This document shows positions 34,896 to 43,184 of a DNA stretch of 64,000 nucleotides, in pieces. This stretch comes from Actinomadura pelletieri DSM 43383 (GTDB lineage: Bacteria; Actinomycetota; Actinomycetes; Streptosporangiales; Streptosporangiaceae). The first letter of the stretch is position 1, and each line of letters starts with the position of its first letter. The position numbers were made by a program, and so were the translations under genes. The stretch covers positions 992,001 through 1,056,000 of the forward strand of contig NZ_RBWU01000001.1 in the NCBI RefSeq assembly GCF_003634705.1. Reading direction: 5' to 3'. Below the pieces are notes generated by a model. It was not told where the DNA came from and searched no databases. It was given only the letters and a program-made list of their open reading frames with translations.

Positions 34896-35228
34896 ATGCC
34901 CCTGGAAAACCTCACCTGGCGCAAGAGCAGCTACACGACGTCCAACGGCGGGAACTGCGGGGAACTGGCGAGCATCCCGGACACCCACTGGCGCAAGAGC
35001 ATCCACAGCGGTCCCAACGGCGGCGAATGCGTCGAGTTGGCGAGCGTTCGTGACACGCATTGGCGCAAGGCTCACCGCACTGGCGAGAACGGCGGGGACT
35101 GTGTGGAGTTGGCGGACGTGGCCGGGGTGGTGGCGGTGCGGGACAGCAAGGACCCGGATGGTCCCGTCCTCCTGCTGACCCGCGCGGCCCTGCGCGCCGC
35201 CGTCCAGTCCGCCACCGACACGCTTTGA
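34896..35228 (+). CDS. DUF397 protein with three tandem N-terminal half-repeats
   Basis: A 110-aa protein in which the WRKS/WRKA...GGNCxEL half of DUF397 occurs three times: LTWRKSSYTTSNGGNCGELA, HWRKSIHSGPNGGECVELA and HWRKAHRTGENGGDCVELA. Only the third is followed by the usual VAVRDSKDPDGPVLLLTRAA half. Units are about 32-33 residues apart and joined by DTH. The last ~40 residues are nearly identical to the preceding DUF397 gene, pointing to recent duplication or gene conversion. Normal members are about 60-70 aa, so this is an internally amplified variant. It stands 185 bp after the first DUF397 gene. Confidence 0.85.
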   Translation: MPLENLTWRKSSYTTSNGGNCGELASIPDTHWRKSIHSGPNGGECVELASVRDTHWRKAHRTGENGGDCVELADVAGVVAVRDSKDPDGPVLLLTRAALRAAVQSATDTL

Positions 35229-35471
35229 CCGTTCAGCCCCACCATCCGGCGCCCATCCAGCCGATCAGCGGCGAGTCGTCCCGGCCCCGGAGCATGGACG
35301 AGCCACCGCACTCCGGCCTCCCACCGCGCGGGGATGCGCCCGTCACATGCTCGGAGATAACCCTGGCCGGACGAACGCGCCTGATGGCACGGCTCGGCCC
35401 GCCGGGAGAGGTTGAGTCGCTAGCGTGTGGAGTAAGGCGTACCACCGCTGACACCACGAGGAGACTTGCTC

Positions 35472-36035
35472 ATGACGGCGATGCCAAAAGAGCCGTCACC
35501 CGTTCATGACAACCTGCGCGAGGCGTTCGCCGCGCTTGATGTGATGCCGGGCTTCCGTGCCGAGTTGGTAGATGGAGAGGTCATCGTGTCACCGCCCCCC
35601 GACGGGCAGCACGAGACCATCGTCGTGGCCGTCGATGACCGGGTACGGGATGCTCACGGGCTGCGGCTGCACCGCAACCTGACGCTGATCAGCCCGGACG
35701 GCGAATATGTCCCGGACGGGATCGCCGCCCCCAAGGGCGCTTTCGCCGGACGGGAATGGCACAGCAAGCCCGACGGCGTGGCGATGGTCTTGGAGGTGAC
35801 CTCGGGCCGTCCAGGTGATCGCAAAGGCGCCGAACGCGACCGTGGGCCCGAGCGCCGCGGCTACGCCGCCGCCGACATCCCCCTGTACCTGCTCATCGAT
35901 CGGCTGGTACGCAAGGCCACCATCTTCTCCGAACCGCGCGGCGACGACTACGCGCACAGCGCCTCGGCGGTCCTCGGCGACGACCTGCCCATCCCCGAAC
36001 CGCTTGAAGGCGTCCTCCCAACCCACGGCTTCTGA
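35472..36035 (+). CDS. Uma2-family (DUF820) PD-(D/E)xK endonuclease-like protein
   Basis: A 187-aa protein from ATG 35472 with GAGGAG 8 bases upstream. The N-terminal AELVDGEVIVSPPPDGQHE (~32-50) and the core ...PDGIAAPKG...MVLEVTS (~77-112) give the acidic and catalytic positions of the Uma2/DUF820 restriction-endonuclease-like fold. The tail RGYAAADIPLYLLIDR (~134-150) is also family-typical. Such proteins are very common in actinomycetes and cyanobacteria, often beside DUF397/XRE genes; their substrates are unknown. The canonical DxxxxPD signature is slightly altered to DGEYVPDG, which keeps the Asp. Confidence 0.85.
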   Translation: MTAMPKEPSPVHDNLREAFAALDVMPGFRAELVDGEVIVSPPPDGQHETIVVAVDDRVRDAHGLRLHRNLTLISPDGEYVPDGIAAPKGAFAGREWHSKPDGVAMVLEVTSGRPGDRKGAERDRGPERRGYAAADIPLYLLIDRLVRKATIFSEPRGDDYAHSASAVLGDDLPIPEPLEGVLPTHGF

Positions 36036-36062
36036 GAAGCCCGGTCTCGGCGCTCGCGACGC

Positions 36063-36209
36063 CGCCGAACAGGTCGAGTCGGCGGCGCGGCCGGGGTGGT
36101 GACGGTGCGGGACGGCAAGGACCCGGACGGTCCCGTCCTCCTGCTGACCCGTGCAGCCCTGCGCACCGCCGTCCAGTCCGCCACTGACACGCTCTCACGT
36201 CGCCCGTGA
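36063..36209 (+). pseudogene. DUF397 relic
   Basis: Nucleotides from about 36090 encode VVTVRDGKDPDGPVLLLTRA and then ALRTAVQSATDTL, nearly identical to the C-terminal halves of the two upstream DUF397 genes, with a stop at 36207-36209. The N-terminal half (TWRKS...CVEL) is missing or out of frame, so this is a truncated third copy. Confidence 0.75.
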
Positions 36210-36378
36210 GCAAGCTCTCCACCAGGCCCTCGATCTGTGTGGAGGTGGCCGTAGATCCCTGCCCGGTCGCATCGACCACCGGCGCCGGTACCTAGTCCGC
36301 TCACCGGGTGCGGTCCTCCGGCCCTGTCCCGCGGGGACGAGAGACCCCTCCAGCGGGTGGAAGGTGCAAAGACCATAC
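36210..36378. other. Short gap between the DUF397 relic and the iteron promoter
   Basis: No gene or strong structure is seen; the sequence separates the DUF397 relic from the promoter of the next cassette. Confidence 0.3.
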
Positions 36379-36431
36379 TGGGCATTTCTTGGGCCTGCTT
36401 GTGGGCTTTTTCTGGGCATGAGTGCGATACT
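36379..36431 (+). promoter_or_regulatory. Four phased TGGGC iterons and a leaderless-type promoter
   Basis: TGGGC starts at 36379, 36390, 36402 and 36413, that is every 11-12 bp or about one helical turn, so all copies face the same side of the DNA. They are followed by a -10-like GATACT (36426-36431), and the GTG start of the next gene comes 6 bases later. That spacing predicts a transcript that begins at or next to the start codon. The iterons cover the -35 region and upstream, so they look like an activator or repressor array. Confidence 0.55.
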
Positions 36432-36437
36432 GGTGCC

Positions 36438-37367
36438 GTGAACAAGCCGGGGACCGGGACCGATGAGGCGCTGCGGGAGGAGATGCGAAGGTTGCTGCGC
36501 GCCGGGCTTCCCGTCAGGGCGCAGCAGTGCGGCCCCGCCCTACTCGGCCTGCGTGGTGTGAAGGCGCGGGCGGTGGACGTGGATGATCGGTCCAGCCTCG
36601 CATATGCCTTGGACGGCCTCCTTCGTGAGCAGTTGAGCCGGTTCGGGAACGCGGAACTCGCCAAGCCTGCTCGGCTGCTTTTCGGTGTGGACGACTCGAC
36701 GTCCGGCACCACACTCACCTCCCGGCGAGAGGTGGCCGCTGCCGCGGCCGGTTACGAAGTGCACCACTTCCGCAAGCGAGTCGAGCCGAAGCTGGTGGAC
36801 CTCGTCATCTGGCAGTTGCGCCGCGACAGTGAGGAACTCACCGTTGAGACCGCTGCACCGCCCAGGTTGCGCCCCGCCGTCGGGCGACCGAATCTTCCCG
36901 CCGACGTCTTCGCCTGGGAGGCCGCCGAACACCAGCATGCCCTCGCGTCTCTCTGGGGCGCGGTCTACCTGTTGCGTGCCGAACTAGTGAAGGTCGCGCA
37001 GTTGGTGAGCATGGACGCCACCGAGTCCGAACTGGCTGACGCCGCTGATACCGCGCTGTGGCGTCAGGCTCTGGTGTTGCACGCGACCCGGCACTATCAA
37101 TCCGCTTACGGCTCCGCGCTGCTGCACGCCGCGACCGCCCTCGCCCCCGGCGAAATCGCCACATCGGCAGGATGGTCTCCACCCCTCTCTCCCGCCCAAG
37201 AACTCTTGCTTTCTGGGACCGCCGACCCCGTACAGGGCCGTGCCGACTTCATGACCCGGCTGTTCGCTGCTGTTGAGGGGGCCGACCTCGTCGTCGCCTG
37301 GCGACGGGCTCTGACGGGCCGTAGTGGTGGCCTGGACAAGGAACGAGAGCGTACTCATGAGCATTGA
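36438..37367 (+). CDS. Hypothetical protein, first gene of an ATPase / aaRS-like cassette
   Basis: A 309-aa protein from GTG 36438. No known domain is apparent. The N-terminal third is helical (LREEMRRLLRAGLPV), and a central ...LLFGVDDSTSGTTLTSRREVAA... precedes a bipartite Arg/Lys segment YEVHHFRKRVEPKLVDLV (~118-135). The C-terminal half is Ala/Leu-rich and helical (WEAAEHQHALASLWGAVYLL, LWRQALVLHATRHYQSAYG). YEVHHFRKRVE followed by a helical effector region is a layout I recall for uncharacterised actinobacterial proteins that may be regulators. It overlaps the P-loop ATPase start by 11 bp. Function unknown. Confidence 0.65.
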   Translation: MNKPGTGTDEALREEMRRLLRAGLPVRAQQCGPALLGLRGVKARAVDVDDRSSLAYALDGLLREQLSRFGNAELAKPARLLFGVDDSTSGTTLTSRREVAAAAAGYEVHHFRKRVEPKLVDLVIWQLRRDSEELTVETAAPPRLRPAVGRPNLPADVFAWEAAEHQHALASLWGAVYLLRAELVKVAQLVSMDATESELADAADTALWRQALVLHATRHYQSAYGSALLHAATALAPGEIATSAGWSPPLSPAQELLLSGTADPVQGRADFMTRLFAAVEGADLVVAWRRALTGRSGGLDKERERTHEH

Positions 37368-37929
37368 TCAGCTGTTGAACACGAATACGGCGCCTCGGCG
37401 ATATGTCGTGACAGGAGGTCCGTCTGCCGGAAAGGAGACGGTCATCACTGAACTGCATGAACGCGGTATTCCATGCAGCGAGACCGAGGCTGCCCGGGAA
37501 ATTTACCGGGAGCACCGCAACAGGCTCGGCCGTCACCTTCAGGTTGGAGACCGTCGCGCTTACTCCCGTGACGTTCTTGCGGCCTTCATCGAGGAATACT
37601 GTGGCCATAAAGCTGGATTGAGGTTCTACAACCGTGGCATTCCCGATGGGTACGGGTGGGACGCGTTCTTCGGGCTCGGCCCCTACCCGGAGCTAGAGGA
37701 AGCATCGCGAATCTACCGATACGACGCGGTTTTCGTTCTGGACCCGCTGGACGACTTCGACTCCGAAGACGACCTGGTGTGGGCGAAGGAACGCGAGATC
37801 CGCCGCGTCCACGAACTGATCACACAGGGCTATTACGACGCCGGTTACCGGCCGATTTTCGTCCCTGCCGACGAGCCGGCCCGCCGGGTCGATTTCATCC
37901 TCGCTCAACTTCCCGTCCCCGCCGCTTGA
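37357..37929 (+). CDS. P-loop ATPase (AAA_28-type, COG3911-like)
   Basis: A 190-aa nucleotide-binding protein. Walker A TGGPSAGKET is at about 18-27 and a Walker B-like VFVLDPLDDFD strand at about 124-134. Between them are TEAAREIYREHRN and FYNRGIPDGYGW (~88-99), resembling the AAA_28 family, whose members look like small nucleotide or metabolite kinases. The C-terminal ...ELITQGYYDAGYRPIFVPA is also typical. The position of Glu in GKET replaces the usual Thr/Ser-Thr, an uncommon P-loop. The ATG lies inside the end of the upstream gene, and the aaRS-like gene starts 16 bp after its stop, so the three form an operon. Confidence 0.8.
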   Translation: MSIDQLLNTNTAPRRYVVTGGPSAGKETVITELHERGIPCSETEAAREIYREHRNRLGRHLQVGDRRAYSRDVLAAFIEEYCGHKAGLRFYNRGIPDGYGWDAFFGLGPYPELEEASRIYRYDAVFVLDPLDDFDSEDDLVWAKEREIRRVHELITQGYYDAGYRPIFVPADEPARRVDFILAQLPVPAA

Positions 37930-37945
37930 CTGGAAGGCCTGCAAG

Positions 37946-39403
37946 ATGATGAACGGCCGAATGGAGGCCCCGGCGATCATCAGCCCGAACAATGTTCTGG
38001 CCAACGCGATGTTGCGTAGCGTCGACATGGTCCGACCTCGCCTACAGGCCATGAATCCCGACAGAGTCACATTCTGTGTCGGTACTCAGATCAACGGTGC
38101 TCCGCATCTCGGCACCTCATTGGTGCACACTGCCGCGTTCCTGCTTGCCAAGGCCGCCAAGCGCACCTTCAATGTGGACACGATCGTCCGGTTCGGTGCA
38201 TTGGACAATGCGCCCTATGACATTCGCTTGGATCCAGAGACTCATCACGCCTACCAGCAAACCTACGCGCATGCTCTGGGGGCGGCCGCAGTCGATGACC
38301 TGATCGAGAAATACTATCGAGGCATGTTCGACTCTTTAGCCGACGCAACCGGCGTCGACTACGAGATCGAAACGTACAGCAGGCGGCAGGCGATGCCCGC
38401 GTTCCGGCATGAATTCCTCGCCACGCTCGGCCGCCTGGAGCAGATTCGCTGGCCACTCGCCCCTTCCCACGGTCACGTCCACCTGCGTCTTCCCTGTCCG
38501 CAATGCGGCTGGGCGGAGAAGCGCGGCGAGCGCACACGGCTGCTGCGCACCGGCTCGGGCGGGGCGGACTTCGCCGCCATATGCACCGACCATGGCGACT
38601 ACGAGGTCGCGATCACGGCCGACACCCGTGCCTACCTCGACCTCCCCACTCTCTACCGGAACCTGGTCAAGGAGCGAATGGCGGCACGCGACCACGTCAA
38701 TCTCTCCGTGATGGTCAAGGGAGGTGACTGGGCCTACGGCTGCCAACTTGTCGACGAGGCCTTCGCTCAGCTCCCCAGCTTGGCGCCGCCACCCCGAATT
38801 TTCACTCCCATGGTTCTTACCGATACGGGAGCGAAGCTATCCAAATCGCTGATCAGAGAAGGAAAAGTGCCGCCCCCGACGGGGGCTCGCGACTGGATGC
38901 TGGACATCACCGACTGGCCCGGCACGATCGACTCCTACGTCGACGTGCTCGTCTGGCTTGTCGGCAAGATGCTCGCCGACCCCAAGCATTTCTATCGCAG
39001 CTACACGACCCACGAACTGGACCGCGTCATGACCGCACGTCCTCCGGCCGAGCTGGCCGTGCGAGCCCGCGAAATGAATCTGTACCGCCGCTATTTCGAC
39101 CTGGTGGCAGCGGGCCGCAAAACCATAGAGGTCCGCGTGCAGTATCCGAACCTACGGAAACTGAAGGTGGGTGACCACATTCGATTCATATGCGGTCGAG
39201 ATGATGTTCTGACTCGGGTCAGGAGGGTCGCTCGTTATCGGTCATTCGAAGAGATGTTTGACGCAGAAGGGCCGTCCAGCGTCAATCCTGACAGCCCACG
39301 TGACCAGCAACTCGCCAATATCCGGCGCATCTATGGGCCCGAGAAGGAAGCCCTCGGCGTGCTGGCCATCGAAATCTCGCTCGTCAGTCCCGCGGACCCC
39401 TGA
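37946..39403 (+). CDS. Class I aminoacyl-tRNA-synthetase-like protein fused to an ASCH domain
   Basis: A 485-aa protein. The N-terminal ~345 residues resemble a class I synthetase of the LysRS-I type. A HIGH-like GAPHLGT is at ~52-58, a zinc-ribbon-like insertion runs from PCPQCGWAE to ICTDHG (~188-225), and the KMSKS-like GAKLSKS is at ~295-301. It is shorter than a full synthetase, and no anticodon-binding domain is visible. Residues about 365-485 form an ASCH domain (EMNLYRRYFDLVAAGRKTIE, VRVQYPNLRKLKVGDHIRF), a PUA-like fold that binds RNA or acts on modified nucleosides. A synthetase core with an RNA-binding-type domain instead of an anticodon domain suggests tRNA modification, charging for biosynthesis, or an RNA-directed defence. 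Confidence 0.8.
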   Translation: MMNGRMEAPAIISPNNVLANAMLRSVDMVRPRLQAMNPDRVTFCVGTQINGAPHLGTSLVHTAAFLLAKAAKRTFNVDTIVRFGALDNAPYDIRLDPETHHAYQQTYAHALGAAAVDDLIEKYYRGMFDSLADATGVDYEIETYSRRQAMPAFRHEFLATLGRLEQIRWPLAPSHGHVHLRLPCPQCGWAEKRGERTRLLRTGSGGADFAAICTDHGDYEVAITADTRAYLDLPTLYRNLVKERMAARDHVNLSVMVKGGDWAYGCQLVDEAFAQLPSLAPPPRIFTPMVLTDTGAKLSKSLIREGKVPPPTGARDWMLDITDWPGTIDSYVDVLVWLVGKMLADPKHFYRSYTTHELDRVMTARPPAELAVRAREMNLYRRYFDLVAAGRKTIEVRVQYPNLRKLKVGDHIRFICGRDDVLTRVRRVARYRSFEEMFDAEGPSSVNPDSPRDQQLANIRRIYGPEKEALGVLAIEISLVSPADP

Positions 39404-39574
39404 TCCGCTCAGAGTCGCCATCGCCGACTTGGTCGACGCGAGCTGCCGCGGCCCTGCGGTGGTGGTCACCACGCCGGGGCTCACCGAAGCCCTGCTCTCG
39501 GCCGACTGCGGCACACTGGCGAGAGGTGCTCAGCGCCTTCCAACGTCCAGCCATCCCGCCTGCGCATCTCCAGG

Positions 39575-40855
39575 ATGTTCGCCATGTTCTCCGAGCCTGA
39601 CGACCCCGATGTCCGTGAACGAATGTGCGCCGCCTACACCGACGCGGCGGTTCGGCTCGGATGCGCGTCCACCCACAGGGGGCCAGAGCCTGGGGCCATA
39701 GCGGACGGACCATCGGCGGCCCCGTCACGACGTCCAGCGGAGACGCCTGGCTCCGCGTGCTTGAGGCACCGGTCGATAAGGCGGGCGGAAAGTTGTGGAC
39801 GGGTACTCAGGCCGCCGCGACCGCCTTGCCGAGTGAAGTTCCGCGCCCTCGGCTGCGGGACACGGCCGACTGGACCAAGAAGGGATACGCGTACCGAGCA
39901 GAACTCAGTACCTATGTAACGGCGTCTGTCTGCTCCTCGACTCCGGGACTCACCGCGCACATCGCTCTGCCTGATGCGTGGTGGTCACGATTGCGATGGA
40001 CCACGGACACGGTCGCGGCCACACCGATTCCGGACGACCGTCCGCGCGTCATCAGCCAGGACTACGTACACCGCACCATTCCCCGCTACCTCGGCGACAC
40101 GGGTGTCGACACCACCGTCCACCACTGGACCCTCGCGCACGGTGACCTGCACTGGGCCAATCTCACCGGTCCGGAACTGACCATCCTCGACTGGGAAGGC
40201 TTCGGCCCGGCCCCTCGCGGATTCGACGCCGCTCATCTCCACGCCTACACGCTCGGCGTCCCCGAGGTTGCAGCCCGGGTCCGGGACGTCTTCGCCGATG
40301 TCCTGGAAACGCGCGAGGGGCGGCTCGCCGAACTTACGGGTCGCGGCCATCCTCCTCCAGGCCGCCGACCGCGACCCCATCCACGCCGCTCTGGCTCCCC
40401 ACGTCCGAATCCATGCCCGCCGCCTGCTGGGCCTCTCTGAGCCAAGCCCGACGACCTACGGACCGGGCGGTGTCACGACCGCCCATCCACCGGCTGAGTT
40501 GGGTGTACGAGCACGCGAGATGAATCTCTATCGCCGCTACTTCGACCTTGTCGCGGCCGGTCGCAAGTCGATTGAGGTCCGCGTGCAGTACCCCAAACTG
40601 CGGAGGCTGAAGGCGGGTGACCACATCCGATTCACATGCGGGCGAGATAGCGTTCTGACCCGGGTCAAGAGGGTGTCCCGTTACTCCTCCTTCGAGAAGA
40701 TGTTCGATGCGGAAGGGCCGTCCAAGGTCGACCCTGACAGCCCGCGTGACCAGCAACTCATCAACATCCGGCGCATCTACGGGCCCGAGAAGGAAGCCCT
40801 CGGCGTGCTGGCCATCGAAATTTCACTCGTCAGTTCCGCGGACCCGGACCTCTGA
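39575..40855 (+). pseudogene. Frameshifted aminoglycoside-phosphotransferase-like gene joined to a second ASCH domain
   Basis: The N-terminus (ERMCAAYTDAAVRLGC) lies in one frame from about 39618. The main part (GGPVTTSSGDAWLRVLEAPV, WTLAHGDLHWANLTG with catalytic HGD near 40138, ILDWEGFG near 40187) lies in the next frame, and the end (LRVAAILLQAADRD, then HARRLLGLSEP) returns to the first after about 40335. It therefore has two frameshifts in an otherwise recognisable APH-family kinase. In frame with the last part follows an ASCH domain (40500-40855) that is a diverged copy of the domain ending at 39403. APH-like enzymes phosphorylate small molecules, but this copy is probably inactive unless the shifts are sequencing errors. 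Confidence 0.7.
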
Positions 40856-40871
40856 TCCGCTGACAGCCAGA

Positions 40872-40963
40872 GTGCTCCCCGCGCACGCGGGGTTGATCCC
40901 GATCTGAGTTCGACGCTGGCGGCGTTCGCTCGGTGCTCCCCGCGCACGCGCGGGGATTGACCG
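40872..40963 (+). CRISPR. Two-repeat type I-E-like CRISPR remnant without cas genes
   Basis: Repeat 1 (40872-40900, 29 bp) begins GTGCTCCCCGCGCACGCGGG and ends TTGATCCC, an actinobacterial type I-E repeat. A 32-bp spacer (40901-40932) follows, then repeat 2 (40933-40963) with the same first 16 bases, a CG insertion in the stem and a decayed end (GGGGATTGACCG). Repeat and spacer lengths are exactly those of type I-E arrays. No cas gene lies in the window, so it is an orphan or collapsed array. Confidence 0.8.
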
Positions 40964-41033
40964 GCACCGTGCCGTATCCGACGGTGTCGTATTCGCTGCC
41001 CCGGACGATGGGCAGTCTCGGGTGGGGACCAGA

Positions 41034-41429
41034 ATGCGGAACATGTGGTGGAGAAGGGAGCGCGGGGAACCGCGTGAGACCCCAGCCGCGCGGTTCACTG
41101 CGCACCTGAAGAGGAACATGCCTGAGGCCGGGGACTTCAGCCATGAGGCGATCCAGGAGCTGGGGAACCCGGTTCCGATGCTCGTCCAGAACGGTGGCGA
41201 CCAGCTGCTGAAGCTGTGGCTTGAGCCGTTTGGCCAGGACTACTGGCTGAGGCCGGGTGAAGCGGTCGTGGTCACATCCTATGGTCATTGGGATGACCGA
41301 CCCTTTGAGATGCTCCATGAGCCAGACTGCATCCAGGTCTGGGCCTGCTCGTGGTTCGCGACGGTCTCCGATCTCTTGGGAAACGAGGTGCCCGGGGGCC
41401 ATCAGCGGCCGGAAAGAACAGTTGAGTGA
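41034..41429 (+). CDS. Hypothetical protein (NGG...WLEPFG...Y-x-LRPGE type)
   Basis: A protein of about 103-131 aa. Starts at 41034 (MRNMWWRRERG) or ATG 41119 (MPEAGDFSHE) are possible; neither has a clear ribosome binding site. The core MLVQNGGDQLLKLWLEPFG, then YWLRPGEAVVVTSYGHW and IQVWACSWFATVSD suggests a small single-domain beta-sandwich of a family common in actinomycetes and without known function. It follows the CRISPR remnant and may have come with the accessory region. No signal peptide or membrane span. Confidence 0.6.
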   Translation: MRNMWWRRERGEPRETPAARFTAHLKRNMPEAGDFSHEAIQELGNPVPMLVQNGGDQLLKLWLEPFGQDYWLRPGEAVVVTSYGHWDDRPFEMLHEPDCIQVWACSWFATVSDLLGNEVPGGHQRPERTVE

Positions 41430-41471
41430 ATCCCTGCCGATCGGCACCCTGGTCTTGGATTGGTGGGAGGG

Positions 41472-41678
41472 ATGTCGGTGGCGAAGCGTCGTCTTGTGCC
41501 GGGTGGGCGGAAGTGTCGGGTGATCGTGCGGTTCACCGATGCGGAGTTCGCGCGGGTGCAGGCGGTGGCCGACGAGGCTGGGGTGACGGGTTGGACCGAT
41601 GCTGACGTCCTTGCTTGGAGTGGCGGGGGTGATGGTTGCGGTTGGGGGTGTCGTTCCGCGTCAGAATCGACGTGCTGA
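41472..41678 (+). pseudogene. Truncated MobC-like ribbon-helix-helix fragment
   Basis: From ATG 41472 (GGGAGGG upstream) the frame reads MSVAKRRLVPGGRKCRVIVR, FTDAEFARVQAVADEAGVTG and then degenerates. The pattern V-x-V-R-F-x-x-x-E-x-A-x-V-Q-x-x-A-D-x-A-G is the N-terminus of MobC/relaxosome accessory proteins of actinomycete plasmids and integrative elements. The remaining ~80 residues are missing, so it marks another lost mobile element. Confidence 0.5.
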
Positions 41679-41954
41679 CGCGTTGCACATTCGTCCGCGT
41701 CGCGGGGAGCGAAGTGGCTTAGGTGCTTATGGGAGGTTTGGTTTCTGTGGCTGGTAGGTGCTGGGGTCGCCACATGGTCGTGTCGAGTCCACCGCATCAT
41801 CACGGCATGGTCATGCCGTGAGCTGCCCCGCCTTCGTCAGGAGGCCAAGATCCTGTTCGTGTGGACGGCGCGAGAGGGTCGATTGGGGTAACTCATTGCC
41901 ATGTTCTTCGATCTTGGCGCGCGGAGAGTGACCGTCGGGGTCAGGATGGTGGGC
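41679..41954. other. Gap without a recognised gene
   Basis: Nothing recognisable apart from the probable promoter and leader of the secreted hydrolase gene. Confidence 0.3.
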
Positions 41955-43184
41955 ATGAAGAAGAGGCGCCGCCGTACGCTGCTTGTCTTCTCCTGTGCTT
42001 CGCTCGTCCTGTTTCTTCCTTGCACGTTCGTGGCTGCCGAGGCGACCGAGGGGGCCGTCCGCGAGGAGGTGCGGCTGCGCGCTCCGACCGGGGCGTATCG
42101 CGTCGGAACGACTGCGTTCCACCTGACGGACAGGGGGCGGCGCGACCCGTGGACGGGGAGCCGTGGTCGGGAGTTGATGGTCAGTGTTTGGTATCCGGCC
42201 AGGAAGGGCGGGCCGATTGCGCCGCACATGACGGCGAAGGCCGCGGTGCATTTCGGGTCCGCTACGGGGGCGGGGACGGTCAACCTCGACATGCCGCCTG
42301 GGAAGGCCGACTGGGCGGGGACGCGGACGAATGCGGTCACTGGAGCGTCCGTTGACCGGCGGGCTGGGCGGCTGCCGGTCGTGCTCTACTCCGCCGGGCT
42401 CGGAGATCCTCGGACGTTCGGCACCACGCTCGTTGAGGACCTCGTGAGCCGTGGGTACGCGGTGGTGACCGTCGATCACACCTATGAGGCGTCCGAGGTG
42501 GAGTTCCCGGGCGGGCGGCTGGAGACGAGTCGGCTGCTGGAGGGGGAGCCGCCGTCCGATCCCGCCGAGATCACGGCGCTGTTGAAGAAAGCGATGGCGA
42601 CGCGTGTCGCGGACGTTCGGTTCGTCCTGGACCGGCTGCCCGGTTTGGCCGAGGGACGGTTCGCGCTCGACCTGGGACGGGTCGGGATGGTGGGGCAGTC
42701 GGCGGGCGGGTTCACGGCCGCGCAGGCGATGCACGACGACCGGCGGATCCGGGCCGGGGTGAACATGGATGGTCAGATGGACTTCCCGGACGGGCTGAGC
42801 AGCGTCGCGCGGGACGGCCTTGACCGGCCGCTGCTGCTCCTCGGCTCCGAGGAGTCCGGCGACTACCAGAAGCGTCCCTCGTGGGCGGCGTTCTGGAAGA
42901 ACTCGCGCGGCTGGAGGTTCAACGGGACGCTGCGCGGCACGCGGCACGCCTCGTACACCGACGCGCAGTCGCTCCTGCCCTGGTTCGCGCGCCAGGGCAT
43001 CGTCCCGGCAGGCGGGCTTGCCAAGGCCGTCGGGACGATCGACCCGAAGCGGTCCGTGGCCGTGCAGCGCGCCTACGTGGCCTCGTTCTTCGACCGGTGG
43101 CTCCGCGGACGCGACGACCATCTCCTCGACGGCCCCGCCGCCCGATTCCCGGAGATGGAGACGGCGGGTCCGGTCGTCGGGTGA
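41955..43184 (+). CDS. Secreted alpha/beta hydrolase, PAF-acetylhydrolase-like
   Basis: A 409-aa protein from ATG 41955 (MKKRRRRTLLVF); ATG 41946 is also possible. Residues 1-31 form a signal peptide (RRRR, then LLVFSCASLVLFLPCTFVAA). The mature domain begins APTGAYRVGTTAFHLTD and LMVSVWYPA, as in platelet-activating-factor acetylhydrolase-like enzymes. The oxyanion region is VVLYSAGLGD, the nucleophile elbow GQSAGG is near 255, an Asp is in VNMDGQMDF, and a His lies in TRHASYTD (~330). Expected activity is hydrolysis of short-chain esters, lipids or polyesters outside the cell. No operon partner is visible. Confidence 0.85.
   Translation: MKKRRRRTLLVFSCASLVLFLPCTFVAAEATEGAVREEVRLRAPTGAYRVGTTAFHLTDRGRRDPWTGSRGRELMVSVWYPARKGGPIAPHMTAKAAVHFGSATGAGTVNLDMPPGKADWAGTRTNAVTGASVDRRAGRLPVVLYSAGLGDPRTFGTTLVEDLVSRGYAVVTVDHTYEASEVEFPGGRLETSRLLEGEPPSDPAEITALLKKAMATRVADVRFVLDRLPGLAEGRFALDLGRVGMVGQSAGGFTAAQAMHDDRRIRAGVNMDGQMDFPDGLSSVARDGLDRPLLLLGSEESGDYQKRPSWAAFWKNSRGWRFNGTLRGTRHASYTDAQSLLPWFARQGIVPAGGLAKAVGTIDPKRSVAVQRAYVASFFDRWLRGRDDHLLDGPAARFPEMETAGPVVG

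Noticed and set aside
33190..35228. RsbW-like/XRE/DUF397 genes as part of the phage-defence system
   Set aside because: This trio is a common actinomycete regulatory module found in many unrelated contexts, and it starts on the opposite strand after a terminator.
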